In this document: positions 11,294 through 23,048 of the stretch, piece after piece
Position numbering within the stretch: the stretch's first letter is position 1
Layout of the letters: every line of letters begins with the position of its first letter
Assembly (NCBI RefSeq): GCF_003576645.1
Contig: NC_044924.1
Span: 6,903,097-6,967,096, forward strand
DNA from: Ipomoea triloba
Lineage: Eukaryota > Streptophyta > Magnoliopsida > Solanales > Convolvulaceae
Length of the DNA stretch: 64,000 nucleotides
Direction of reading: 5' to 3'
Made by a program: the position numbers and the translations under genes
Notes under the pieces: generated by a model
Seen by the model: only the letters and a program-made list of their open reading frames with translations
Told to the model about the DNA's origin: nothing
The model's database searches: none

Positions 11294-14114
11294 CCATCAT
11301 ACGATTCAAATACCTGTGGAAAATGATTGTTGCATACTAACAAGTAGTACATGTCTGGTACGATTTCGGGAAAAAAGAGGAAGGAAAGCATGAAAACAAG
11401 TTTATAAAGAAAGGAAAAAGAATAGTAGTACATAGATAGTGTTCCTCAATAGGTTCTGATTGAGCTCCTGAGGAAATTCAGATGTATACAAGAGTATTTT
11501 GTTTTATAATCTGATGAATTATAGTAAAATTGAAAGACAAAAGGTTTTGTTTATTGAATTTTGCTGATATACCAAACCAGCCTACATACCGCAATCATAT
11601 ACCTGATGATTGGTTTATCAAAACTAATTGGAAGAGTAGGATCAAGATTGAATTCTTTTCAACATTATTCTGACCTCATAGTGAAGAACACACACACACA
11701 AACTTTCCTGGGCTAACACAAACTTGGTTCAGACTTAACTGGGCTACCACAAACCCCGAAAGGAGGGGTGGGGGCTGTCATTCTTGCCCCTGAAAGAACT
11801 AAAAATTTCATAAAAGCAGCCACCTATGATTACAACATGAAAATGTTTACAGCGCTACTACTACATATGATTTCTCTATTTTAATGTGACAACTAGGATC
11901 AAAACTGCATGCTTACTAACAACAACAGATAGATGCCAGATGCAGATATAAACCAAAAGACTGCTGCAGCTTTAAAAAAATTATAACCAAAGTACCAAAA
12001 ACAATGCAGAGCGTGCCTAGGATCTTCAATAAAATTGCTTCCGTTGATCATTAACAGATACAAGTTTTACCAAGCCTCTCAGATATATATTCTGAAAGAA
12101 AGTGACACCTAGTAAGCCTCATGGTTTGATATTGTGCTAGTTGTAATGTCTAAAGGACTTTTTGGTACTTGTATTTTAAAAAAAAGCCCTTTTTTTCTGA
12201 AAAATCAATGATATCATCAAACAAAAGCAAACTTGAAATTAAATGATTATTGAATATGCAAAATCAAGATCACTAGTCAGTGTAGTTCATCCATATAAAA
12301 AATCAGTAGTACTCTCATAGTACCTTCTCAAACTCACAATTCTCAGTTGTCCTCCAATGGACAATTAAATACGGAGTATTAATTAAAGGTTGTTATCTAC
12401 AACACAGTTCAACTTTGAAAGTGTTGTGATGACAGATGAATAGAGCATCTGATGTTAGCCATTAAGCATTCCCTGTGATTGACTCAATAACGACAAAATA
12501 ATGCTCAAGTCACTAACTATAGAAGCTATCACCAGCTTACATAAATCTGTGTATGGCGTGACTATAATGAAACTTAAGAGCTATATATTAACTCCAGAAG
12601 CATCATTTTAAGAAATTACTAGTTTTATAGGATATAAAATATAATTCACTTTCATTTTTCTCCTAAACTTATAGTCCCTTGGCAAAAAGAGATTTATGTT
12701 ATTTATTAATTAAGAAGTTTAGGATACCAACCTGTATGTAATACTTGAAATCAAATGCACCATCAATCAATATAAATTATCAGGTTCAGGTCCCCACAAT
12801 GAAATTTCCGAAAATCACTATTGATGATGTGAATGCTAATAATTAACAATGTGAAGGGAAAAATCCATCTGAAAAATAACAAAACCCTTCTGAGTATCAC
12901 TAATGGACACATGTAGGTAAAGTTTCTCTTCCTTTTTTTATTCTCTTTCTGGTGGGTGCGAGGTGTCCTTTTTTTTTTTTTTTTTTTGGAGGGAGATGAG
13001 GTTGTGAATACTTGAAATGCAAAGTTGGAGGTACCAATGATATCTGTGCCTGATACACCTCTACACTTGAGGTGTTTGTAGCTACCAAACACGCTTAGTA
13101 AAGGCACAAGCATCAGCCCCCAAACCATTAATAATAGTCTATAGACTATATTGTACTCCAAACAGTTTCTTCATCAAATCTTCGGTGATAGCATAGGGTG
13201 CATCATGATAACTTCATCCACCCACTTCAACCATAATCATCCTACAAAGCATACAAGGATAAATTATATGTCCACATTTGGTAAGAGAGTATCAATGCTG
13301 TTGTTCAAGGCTTCAAGCCCATGCAAGCACTATGATTTCAATACATAGACAACATTATAATTTTCCACCAAGGAAAACACAGTATAATTTCAGCTCAAGA
13401 AAATAATAGAGTAAATTAGTTAAGCATATACATGCAGTTCCTAGAAGAGGTTTCCATTGGGTAAAGAGAAATATATGACCTAACCCTGTTCCAGTTCAGA
13501 TTAAGAATGGTTTCACCAGGGAATGAAAGTGCGAACAAGTTCAGAAAAACTGAAAATGCAGGAAGAGAATAAATGAACCTCTCGTCAAGAAGTGGAGGGA
13601 GGGCCTTGGTGGTGATTTTGGCTGACTGAATGATTGCAGATAGATCAAGCTTGATTGCATCATGTAGAAAAAGCAATACATGTGCACCCTAATTCACCTC
13701 TTCTCGAGTTTGACACCGCCTCCGGTAAAGCAAGCTGGAAGCCAAGCACCAACCTTCCAATCATCTAGCTAGTCAGAACATGTGACTGTTGTTCACATTT
13801 TCTGAGCAACCTGTCTCTGAATCCATCTTTTTCTTGCCTGTATAATTGGATTTCATTCTCCCAATTTATCTTAGGGTATACGGAACTAGCCAATTACAAA
13901 TAATTACCGAAATGGTTAATTAATCTATTTATATTGACAGCCATCTTTTAGTCTTGGTATTGCTATTAATATATAGTAAATATAAATGATACCCAGACCT
14001 CAACTCCTCATTGGAAATGTTTTCTAATTAGTAGAATTGGAAAGCAGGCATCAGGCACCAACGTTTAAGGTACAAATGGGATAGCCCAGGAAGCACATAT
14101 AAAATAGTTTTCAA
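11294..14114. other. Intergenic between the cysteine-rich gene and FolD
   Basis: About 2.8 kb without a convincing gene. AT-rich with a T-run at 12970-12987 and CA-repeat at 11690-11701. One minus-strand frame near 13560-13685 reads like the start of a hemerythrin-type helix, but it is broken upstream by a stop; it is treated as a possible gene relic in the findings. The end near 14115 includes the FolD 3' UTR. Confidence 0.5.
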
Positions 14115-16257
14115 TCAAGAGAATCGAAGTACACGTTTGGCAGATTCAAGAGTGTTGAGAAGCAGCATTGCAACTGTCATAGGTCCTACTCCTCCAGGTA
14201 CAGGGGTTATTGCAGAAGCTACTCTCACTGCTTCTTCAAAGCAAACATCACCGATTAGCCTGTAGCCATGCTCACTCTCTGGATCCTACGCCAATTTACA
14301 TACAATGTTTAGCATTATTTTAATGTATGCAGAATGCAGATCGAACTATTTCATATTATAGATGAATATAATCAAAGTTCCAACTAATTATTACCAGCTC
14401 ACTCATATTAACTATCATAATGGGCTTAGGCCTTAGACCTTTGAAGATTACCTCTATAGGAGTAGTGCCAACATCAACAACAACTGCACCAGGCTTTAAC
14501 CAACTGCCCCGAACCAGATTAGGCACTCCTGCGGCTGCAATTAAAATATCAGCTTCACGGGCAATGATTTCTGGGTTGTTTGAAAATGCATGGACAATGG
14601 TAACTGTAGCGTGATGCCTCTGCCAAACAATTAGAAATAAATTGAGTGGCATTATAATCCAACACAAGATTTAGCCAGAGAAAAGGAGCAATAATGATAG
14701 GCATATAAACATTGCATCACCTGCAACAACAAAAACATGGGCAATCCAACAATATTGCTTCTTCCAATCACAACAGCCTTCTTGCCCTTTATTTCCACAT
14801 CAGACCTAAGCAGTAACTCAATGCAGCCTTTAGGGGTACATGGGATGAACAAAGGCTCTTTTCCCTGTACAGCCAAATTTCCCATGTTGAGTGGATGGAA
14901 GCCGTCCACATCTTTTTCTAGGCTTAGCATATTCAGTATCTTTTCCTTGTTCAAATGCTGTTCCAATCACCTATAGTTAGTAACCAGCACAACCGCAACT
15001 CAATGAACAAATAAGTGAATCTTACTAGATCTACTTGATATAACACTTCTTAGACTTCCCATCTAATTGCAAGTAACACCTAGTCAACTAGTAGTCAGTA
15101 GAAGATGCACACACTGCGAAGATTATTTGATTATCAAGAATGTCTTGGGGCAAAACAGCCAACTTAAATAAATGTATGGCATCTAGGATTCTACTCTAAA
15201 AACCAACAAACTAGACCTTGGTCAACAATGTATACTGTTGAAAATGGGAACTTAGTGTGATAGTGTCCAAAGTATTTGCATAGATCAAACAAGTCCTTAC
15301 TCGGTTAGTCAGTTAATGTATTACCTGTGGCAAAGGAAGCTGTACAAGAATGCCATGGATTGACGGATCATCATTAAAGCTTGACAATTTATCACAAATT
15401 TCCTCTTCTGTACAGTTTACAGGCAGATGATCCAATGAAAATCTGAACCCAACCTCTTCACAAGCCAATATTTTGTTGCGCACATAGGTAACGGAGTCTC
15501 TTCTTTGTCCTACCAATATCACAGCTAAGCTAGGAACCTTCCCAATGGATTCTTTCATCCTGCTCACTTCAATGGCTATTCCTAATCTAATTTCATCAGC
15601 AATAGACTTGCCATCAATTATTCTAACAGTCTTATTATCTGTAAAGAGGAATAAATGTCAAATGAAGAAGTGGTTTAACTTGTTTTCTAGTTTTTCTACT
15701 TCTTTACTCTTCCTGTATCACTCCATTCACTTAATTTAGAGTCAAATAAATCTTGTTTTAATTCTCCATTTAGCCAATCAAAAATATCATAGAACCTAGC
15801 TCAAAACGAAAATCAATCCATTTTAACTACAAAGGATACAAATCAGACCTTATCCAATCAATCTAGAGAAATTTGGTCTCATCTTATTCCAATCATTACA
15901 TGTTTCTGAAATATCATTAAATTTGAGAAAAAAATCACAACAAATCAATTAGGGCACAGGTTATCAAAAACATAAAATGATAAGGAATTTACTTGCTTGT
16001 GAATCAAAAAGCAAAGCAGGTGTCTGGGGGAGTTTAAGCTGCTTACCAGTACATTTCTGGGTAGGTGCATTATCAGGGTGACTAAAGCCATGAGACCACT
16101 CATCATGCTGATCAAGGGAAACCAGAGGGGGAGACTTCAATATTGAGGAACCCAATGTACTCATCGCCCTAGACAGGGATGGAAATAGAATGCTGGTTCT
16201 AGCCCATGTCTGTCCCAAAAAGGCCTTACCACTCACTATTCTTTTAGCCATTCTCAT
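14115..16257 (-). CDS. FOLD: Bifunctional methylenetetrahydrofolate dehydrogenase/cyclohydrolase, organellar form
   Basis: Interconverts 5,10-methylene-, methenyl- and 10-formyl-tetrahydrofolate with NADP in one-carbon metabolism. Five exons, 15993-16257, 15325-15638, 14721-14957, 14452-14619 and 14115-14285, sum to 1155 nt, 384 aa. The first 88 residues are an extension rich in Arg/Ser with few acids ([15 protein letters not shown]...), as expected for mitochondrial import; cytosolic FolD is about 300 aa. The core starts near [12 protein letters not shown]. The catalytic Y-x-x-x-K is Y140/K144 (YVRNK). The cofactor loop GRSNIVGLP lies in exon 3, and PGGVGPMT is in the last exon. I chose the ATG at 16257; a second in-frame ATG follows at 16251, and an in-frame GTG upstream is ignored. 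Arabidopsis FOLD1 is the closest named type I recall; paralogue assignment is inference. Confidence 0.93.
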
Positions 16258-17612
16258 TTTTATCACTTGTGTATTTCAAGTTTCAACTCTCCTGGGACAT
16301 TAATTATATCATCTCCTGTATGACCATGTTGTTAACATCACATATGATTTGAACTTGAATAGCATTTCCCTGAAATTCCAAACTTAATCTTTGAGGAAGT
16401 AGAAGAAAAAATGGAAAACAAAACATGAAAACCTCACAAGATGCAGAGTAATCATGGAGTGGAAGCCAAACATGACTAACTCGTCCAAATTAAATTGGTG
16501 GCTAAAACGAAATTCAAATTTTCAGTGGTTATACAGTTGAATACATATTAATGCATATCAAACACGATTAAACATGAAAACTATCACAAAATAAACAAGT
16601 AAACCGGAGCAAAATTACTCCGTATCAGTAGAGAAATGACAAGGTAACCAATCAACAGAGCCTGAAACAAACATCGCAGATTATGAAAAATCCATTCATT
16701 CTCCGAACAACAACACAATAGGAAATGTTATCCTACCGGAAAAGCTACCGGGAATTCTGAAAGCCGTTTCCCGGTATCCCCTGGCGGCAAATTTCGCCGG
16801 ATTCCTTTCCTTTCGGGGTTGCTGTCTTTCTCTGTTACTGCACTGCATGTAGGTGAACTGTGGACTGTCACTGTGAAAATTTGAATTGGGCTAGTTATAG
16901 ATGTCGGGCCATTGGGTCTCTTGGGCCCAAACTTACATATTAACACTTTTCAAGCCCATTAAATTCGGTCCATTGCCAAACTACACAAAACATGTTTGAA
17001 ACTCGGATGCAGCAACATGCTTAATGCGTATTTACAGATTAGGAAAAATGGTAATAGTGATGTCATTAAACTACGAAGTATTTACATTCAGGTGCAAATA
17101 TTTCTATAGTTATTCATTTAATTATGCTAACTTATGACATTTCATTTAAAATGGTAACAATTATGTTATTAGAACCCGAAGTATTTACATTCGTGTCACC
17201 ATCTCTACACGTGCTACTGTAACAGTGTGAGGTCACTGAGGTGCAAGTCAGACCAGACGATAAGCCAAAAAGACTCGTAACTTTTTTGGAGTTTACTTGC
17301 TACGGAGTGCAATAGTTACTATCACTTTTCTTTTACTTTTTTACTTTCAAACCCAACCACTTCTATGGATGTTTTTTTTTACCTTTAGTACCGTGCCGCG
17401 TGGCTATTTTAATCTGTTCAAATTAAAATAAGAAAAAATTGAAATTTATATCATTTCATAATTAAAAATTGAAGGGCAGCATTTACTATACTAATAATTA
17501 TTTTTAAATTGTACAAAGTATTGAACAATTAAGCATCCATTTTGAGTTATACCATATACAAATAATTTGGTGTAGATCATCACCTTAGTCTATCTTAATA
17601 CTTTTACTATAT
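16258..17612. other. FolD 5' flank and intergenic DNA
   Basis: Contains the FolD promoter, whose details I cannot resolve. A moderately GC patch at 16730-16830 could be a leader exon or exonic relic (TTTCCCGGTATCCCCTGGCGGC), but it codes for nothing recognisable. The rest is AT-rich. Confidence 0.4.
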
Positions 17613-17621
17613 TTTTAAATA

Positions 17622-18332
17622 GGAATAAGGTTCAACTTGGTCACTGAACATAACATGAAAGTGCAATTAGGCCACTGAACCAAAAAAAATGTGTAATTAG
17701 GCCACTGAACACTCCAAATACATGCAATTTCACCTGATAGCAGGTTACCTTCTGTTTCATCAGGTTGCTTGCTTACATGGATGGTGATGTGGCATTTTAA
17801 AATAATTTTGCAATAATAAATATAAAAAAGTATAAATAAAAATTAAAAAAAAATATTATTTTTTAAATATTATTTTTTAATATTTTTACTATTAATTTTT
17901 AAATATTTTTAATATTAATATTTTAATTAATTTTTATTTTTAAAGTTTATTATTTAATAAATATTAAAAATAAAAATTAAAAATTAAAAAATAATTTTTT
18001 AATATTTTTAATATTAATTTTTAATATTATTTAATATTAATTTTTTAATATTTTTAATATTAATTTTTAAATATTTTTAATATTAATATTTTTTAATATT
18101 ATTTTTATATTTTTAATTAATTTTTAATTTTAAAGTTTATTATTAAAAAATATTTTAAAATGTCAACTCACCATCTGTGTAAGCAGACAACCTGATGAAA
18201 TGGAAGGTAACCTGCTATCAGGTGAAATTGTATGCATTTGAAGTGTTCAGTGGCCTAATTGCACATTTTTTTTGTTCAATGGCCTAATTGCACTTTCAAG
18301 TTACGTTCAGTGGCTAATTTGAGCCTTATTCC
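17622..18332. mobile_element. Mutator-like MITE, exact 9-bp target-site duplication
   Basis: 711-bp element with long imperfect inverted ends: left GGAATAAGGTTCAACTTGGT, right complement GGAATAAGGCTCAAATTAGC. Internal landmarks are mirrored, for example CACCTGATAGCAGGTTACCTT on the left and GGTAACCTGCTATCAGGTG on the right. The centre is a run of AT-only sequence of about 330 bp. Exact flanking duplication TTTTAAATA lies at 17613-17621 and 18333-18341. A 9-bp duplication with long inverted ends is the mark of Mutator-like elements. There is no coding capacity, so it needs transposase in trans. Confidence 0.9.
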
Positions 18333-18613
18333 TTTTAAATATATAAAGTTTTAAAAAAATTAAAATATTGATTTGTATTGTGCCAATTTATACCAACTAG
18401 AATCATATATGGTACTTGTTTAAAAAAAAAAAAAAAAAAAAAAAAAGAATCATATATGGTACTTGGATTGTGGTGGGTATTTTGTTAACACAACCAACTA
18501 TACTAAGTTGTGTATTCAGTATTAATTGGCATGGTAATAATCATTATATTAAAATTTCTTATAAATATATTACAAATATTATAAAAATATGCATTGTATA
18601 TTACTCAAGTAAA

Positions 18614-18836
18614 CTTTTTTTTTTTTTGAATGGAAGGGAGGAACATATCGAGGATCAGTATGTGATCCTCACTGTATTGGAACTACCAATCAGCCCAAGC
18701 TCATCATCGCGTAAAAGCTTTTTCATTCTGCCGGGGCTATTACGTAAAAGTGTTCTCCCTCATCATCAGAGACGACACCTTTGGCGATCCAATCCGCCAC
18801 TCTATTTTGGTCTCTCGGCACGTGTCTGAACTCAAT
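18614..18836 (-). mobile_element. 5'-truncated LINE end with RNase H C-terminus, 10-bp target-site duplication
   Basis: On the minus strand this reads EFRHVPRDQNRVADWIAKG...APAE followed by a stop, matching the C-terminal R-x-x-N-x-x-A-D-x-x-A signature of RNase H domains at the end of plant LINE ORF2. The plus-strand T-run at 18615-18627 is the poly(A) tail. Exact direct repeats CTCAAGTAAA at 18604-18613 and 18837-18846 flank it. Only about 220 bp were copied, a strongly 5'-truncated insertion. Confidence 0.88.
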
Positions 18837-18890
18837 CTCAAGTAAATTTTCATTAAGTAAACTAAACATATGAAATCATATAAAGTTCAT

Positions 18891-19176
18891 GTTTGGTAAC
18901 ATAGTTAGCTTATCATCTAATTTTAGCTTATTTGACCATTATTAGTTGTTTAACTTGTTAAACAATCAATATAAATGTTTGATTAATTAGCTTTTTGTAA
19001 CAACTTATTGCTTCAAAATGTTAAAATTCAAAATGTTGCTCAAAGTAACTTTTTAAAAAAGTAATTTTACATGTAATCAACTATCAGTTAATTACTAAAT
19101 TTTTTTTTACAATCAACTAATATTATCAACTAGTTAAATTCACTAACTCAATCAGCTAACAACTATTTATCGAACC
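18891..19176. mobile_element. hAT-like MITE family, copy A
   Basis: Starts GTTTGGTAACATAGTTAGCTTATCA and contains the family blocks TTGTTAAACAATCAATATAAATG, AGCTTTTTGTAACAACTTATTG and AAAATTCAAAATGTTGCTCAAAGTAACTTTTT. It ends in AATCAGCTAACAACTATTTATCGAAC. Other copies lie at 24005-24322 (inverted), 55084-55371 and 56398-56704. Confidence 0.7.
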
Positions 19177-19769
19177 CACAAAAGGAGTAAGAATAATTGG
19201 ATAACTAAAGTTAAATTATGAGAAACAAATTGAGAATATAACTAATTTCATGAATTAGTTGTTGAAATAATGAAATTATCATTGGCACATGGAGTGATAC
19301 ATAAAATAAGGAATTCTGTAGCCCCTAATTATTAAAAGAAAAAATTAAAAATAAAATAGTGTTTTACAAGGCCAAAGATGCGAGTATTAAAAGTATGTGC
19401 ATAGGCTTTTTCACACGTTCCAATTCCAATGCATAGTTTGTATATGTATACTAGGGGCCCGAGAGGAGGGAATGGGGAAGGGGCACAAGAGTCAAACAGA
19501 TGGAAAAGGAGAGAGAAGAAAGTTAGAAAAGAAGAAGAAGGGATGGAAAAGCTGAGGAGATAATGATGCCGTTGAAAGCAAAATGTCAAACACTACGTTG
19601 CATTTTTGGGAACTGAGTTTCTTTACCTCTCTCCTCGATTTTTTCCACTCCCGACTCCTCTCCTCTTGTCCTTGTCCCCACCTCTCTCATGCCTCCCACC
19701 ACACCTTCCCAACACCTCTCATCAAACCAAAATATATATCTCAAATCACATGTACTTGAGAAGGGTCGA
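19177..19769. other. Intergenic spacer
   Basis: AT-rich DNA followed by a purine-rich then pyrimidine-rich patch at 19450-19720 (GGAGAGAGAAGAAAG; CCTCTCCTCTTGTCC). This could be a promoter or leader of a lost gene, but no coding sequence follows. Confidence 0.4.
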
Positions 19770-20495
19770 GATCAGGCGCGGAGGAAGCTGAATGTGTGAA
19801 CATGCGGTTAGATCTGAGTTACTGATTAAATCTAAATCAACGATTTAAATCAATAAAAATTTTTAAAAAAATGTGTCTTTGAAAGAAAGAAGTATAAATT
19901 AAAAATAGCGCACATTAAGTGTTATAAATGACGTACTTTAAGTCTTAATATCACGCATCTTCAATTTATAAAAAAAATGGCACACCGTAAGTAATACAAA
20001 TACGCACCTTAAGAAGGAAAGCCACACACATTAAAAAGAAAAATCACGCACTTAAAGTTTTAGACCGACGTACCTTAAACTATAGACTGACGCACTTTAA
20101 ACTTTAAACCGGCGCACCTTAAGTTTCAACAAAAAACACACATTAAGTTCTCAATTGAAGAATTTACACATCTTAAACACATAAATCATGCACCTTAAGC
20201 ACAAAACCTATGCGCCTTGAGCACAAAACTTGCACACCTTAAATTCTTAATTGCATGACACACCTTAATCACATAAACTATGCACCTAAAGAAAGAACAT
20301 GACGCACCTCAAGCACAAGACCTACGTACCTTAAGCACAAACCCTACGCACCTTAAGTTTGACTCATTTGAAAAATGATCAAATTGTCACCGTGTTTTTT
20401 TTTAACTTTGTTAATCCTAAGCGTTGATTTAGGCAAAGATCAATGGCTTTCATCTCACCGCATGTTTCACCTGAGCGCATCATCCGCATTTGATC
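19770..20495. mobile_element. Inverted-repeat element with an internal array of CGCACCTTAAG-like direct repeats
   Basis: The ends are inverted over roughly 70 bp: left GATCAGGCGCGGAGGAAGC...GAACATGCGGT...CTAAATCAACG, and right, as its complement, GATCAAATGCGGATGATGC...GAAACATGCGGT...CTAAATCAACG. Between them, about 20 direct degenerate copies of C-R-C-A-Y-C-T-T-A-A-G occur at about 19905-20355, mostly 20-27 bp apart. Clear copies are near 20004, 20110, 20187, 20324 and 20347. No reading frame encodes a transposase. A target-site duplication could not be identified, so the class is uncertain. Confidence 0.65.
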
Positions 20496-22472
20496 CTAAT
20501 TCTATTTGAGAAATAAGGGTAATCTATAACTATTTTTTAAAGATGTGTACGAGATAAATTTTGTATTGTGGCACTAATTAATAAAGGATTGCAGTGAGAA
20601 ACCAATTTAAATTATTTGTAGTTGATTAATTCAAACCAATAATGTTAATAGGTCGTACTCACGGTGAGTCGAACTTTGTAATATATATTGTGGTTATTAT
20701 AAATCACATTTATTTATTGGTTCGTAAAATTGAGAGAAAATTACATTTTTAGTCTTTTAAGCTATATGGTAATTATTATAAGACTTGTCTATAATTGTTG
20801 GTTGTGCTCACTTATTGCCCATAAATTATAACTTAGTTGTAAATTTGTATCGCTTTTTTAACCGGCCGTGCTTACTTCTCGACCTTAAGTTTTGTTAAGA
20901 AAAAAAATCAAAATTTGCAACAAGTATAGATAAATGTTACATTTAATGTATAACTTAGAAAACAAAATGTAATTTTCTCAAAAATTAATTTATAAATTTT
21001 AACCATTAACAAGAGTATATATGTCTCAAATGATTTGAACACTCTCTTATGGATTTAGTGAAAATTTATACTAAAAAATTGGGAACAATGAAACTGTTCC
21101 AAATACTAAATATCAAAACAAGATTTTGAGAGCGATTGTTGTAATGAAACATTCTCACCATTTCAAACGCAAAGCCGTATTAGACACCGCCCTTCCCTCA
21201 GCTCCCCTCTCTCTCTTCGATCTCCCACATTGTATTCACGTTTGTCTAAACCTGGTTGGCCTGCGTGCTTAATTTTAATTTAATGAATCCAACAACGTTG
21301 TTGTTTTGTATTTTAGTTTCGTTCCAACCATAATCCTCCCAATTTATTTTTATTTGTGTGTGTGTTTTTGCTGGTGTTTTAAATCTGCACGAGACAACAA
21401 TTGTCCTGCACAGACTAGACAGACAACATAAATAACGAATACAACTGTTTAACGAAACGATTAAGGATATGTAACAGATACAATACAGAACACGCCTGCG
21501 TTGTATATATAGTCGTTAATATTTCAGTTAGAATCCAGTTCAATTATCTCTGTCATAAAATATAAAAAATATAAGGTTGGGAATAGGTGGTGTTAAGCAC
21601 AAAAAAGGTGCATCAGAGCTAGCTAGGCATCGGGATGATCTCGATATTTCTCAAAGTTGCTAAAATAATGTTGACTCAACTCATTTCAAGGGAAGCCCCC
21701 ACATAATTAAATACTAATTACAATAATGGAACCAAATAGATTTTCTCTCATTTTAACACCACTTAGGGTTTAATTCTTATTCAATTTAATCTAACAACGT
21801 ACGTATTTGCTCAAGAGTCAATACATCTTGTTAGTTTATAATTTGTTCTTCAACTTTTTTGAATTTAACAACAAAAAAAATAGGGTTTCAACGAGTGCAA
21901 TATTGATTCTTTGTGCTTCATTTAGTTGATAAAGTAACTATAAATAGATATTACATTGTAACAGAATCAACAGTAATTAAAAAATTAAAAAGATTTACAA
22001 AAATAAAATAAAATAAAGGATTATATTGGTTAGTTGCGTGTACGCAGACATGTAGAGCAGCGTCGCCTACGTTGTTCCAATGTGTGAATAGGCAATCTCG
22101 AGCTCTGAGCTTTTATAGTAATGCACATTTTGTGCAGCAGCATTGTGAATATAGTTTTATTTGGGTCTACGAGATTATGATTCATTCGTACTACGTTCAT
22201 GTCTTGGAATTAAGTACTCTATTTTTCATATTTTGGGTAACTCTTTGGCACCTACCCATCTGCAAACGTTGTAATTATTACACGCAAAATACAAACCGGT
22301 GAAAGATAACACCAGGCTGCATTTATGTCTTTTAATTAAATTTGTTTTTCATTAAAAATGGTCAAACTATACTCCTTGCCACCCCTTCCGGATGACAGTT
22401 GATAAAGCGTTGGACTTCTGATCTGCTTCGTCTGTTCATCCCATAATCTACTTATACAAAGAGACAACATAT
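20496..22472. other. AT-rich intergenic DNA
   Basis: About 2 kb without recognisable genes. A CT-rich stretch at 21190-21225 (CCCTTCCCTCAGCTCCCCTCTCTCTC) precedes no coding sequence. Short open frames (for example 22072-22302, plus) show no family resemblance. Confidence 0.5.
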
Positions 22473-22481
22473 CATAAAATA

Positions 22482-23039
22482 GAATAAATACTAGTGGAGG
22501 TTCCCGACTTTAATGGCACCACCACTTTTAGTCTTCAACTTTTAAATCAACCATTTTTAGTCCTTCGACTTTGATGGCATCGTCACTTTTAGTCCGTAAC
22601 TTTTAAATCAACCACTTTTAGTTCTCTTACTTTTTGTTTCTAACCACCTATGATCATTTCTTTACAATTGGACATCTAATGTCATTTTTCAAGGAAATTC
22701 AGTCATTTCATAATTAATGTATTAAGCATTATGTTTCGTCATCAAAATAATTGAAGAAACCCTATTCTCCACTCTCATTTGTTAACACTAAATTTTGGAC
22801 CAAATGACTGAATTGCCCTTGAGAAAATGACTTTAGATATCCAATTGTAAATGAAGGACCATAGGTGGCTAGAAACAAAAAGTAAAATGACTAAAAGTGG
22901 TTGATTTAAAAGTAGAGGACTAAAAGTGGGCAAGTGGCAGTGTCATCAAAGTCATAGGACTAAAAGTGGTTAATTTAAAAGTTGATGACTAAAAGTGACG
23001 ATGCCATCAAAGTCGGAGGACTTCCACTGGTATTTACTC
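22482..23039. mobile_element. Mutator-like MITE, exact 9-bp target-site duplication
   Basis: 558-bp element. The left end GAATAAATACTAGTGGAGG mirrors the right end (complement GAGTAAATACCAGTGGAAG). Both ends then continue with CGACTTTGATGGCATCGTCACTTTTAGTC-like blocks, repeated twice within each arm. Flanking CATAAAATA at 22473-22481 and 23040-23048 is an exact 9-bp duplication. No coding capacity. Its ends differ from those of 17622-18332, so it is a different family in the same superfamily. Confidence 0.88.
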
Positions 23040-23048
23040 CATAAAATA

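Noticed and set aside
16258..16266. Upstream GTG start for FolD
   Set aside because: Plant nuclear genes start at ATG; the first ATG is at 16257.
19900..20360. CRISPR-like array of short motifs
   Set aside because: The repeated word is only about 11 bp and degenerate, there are no spacers of fixed size, and it sits inside an inverted-repeat element.
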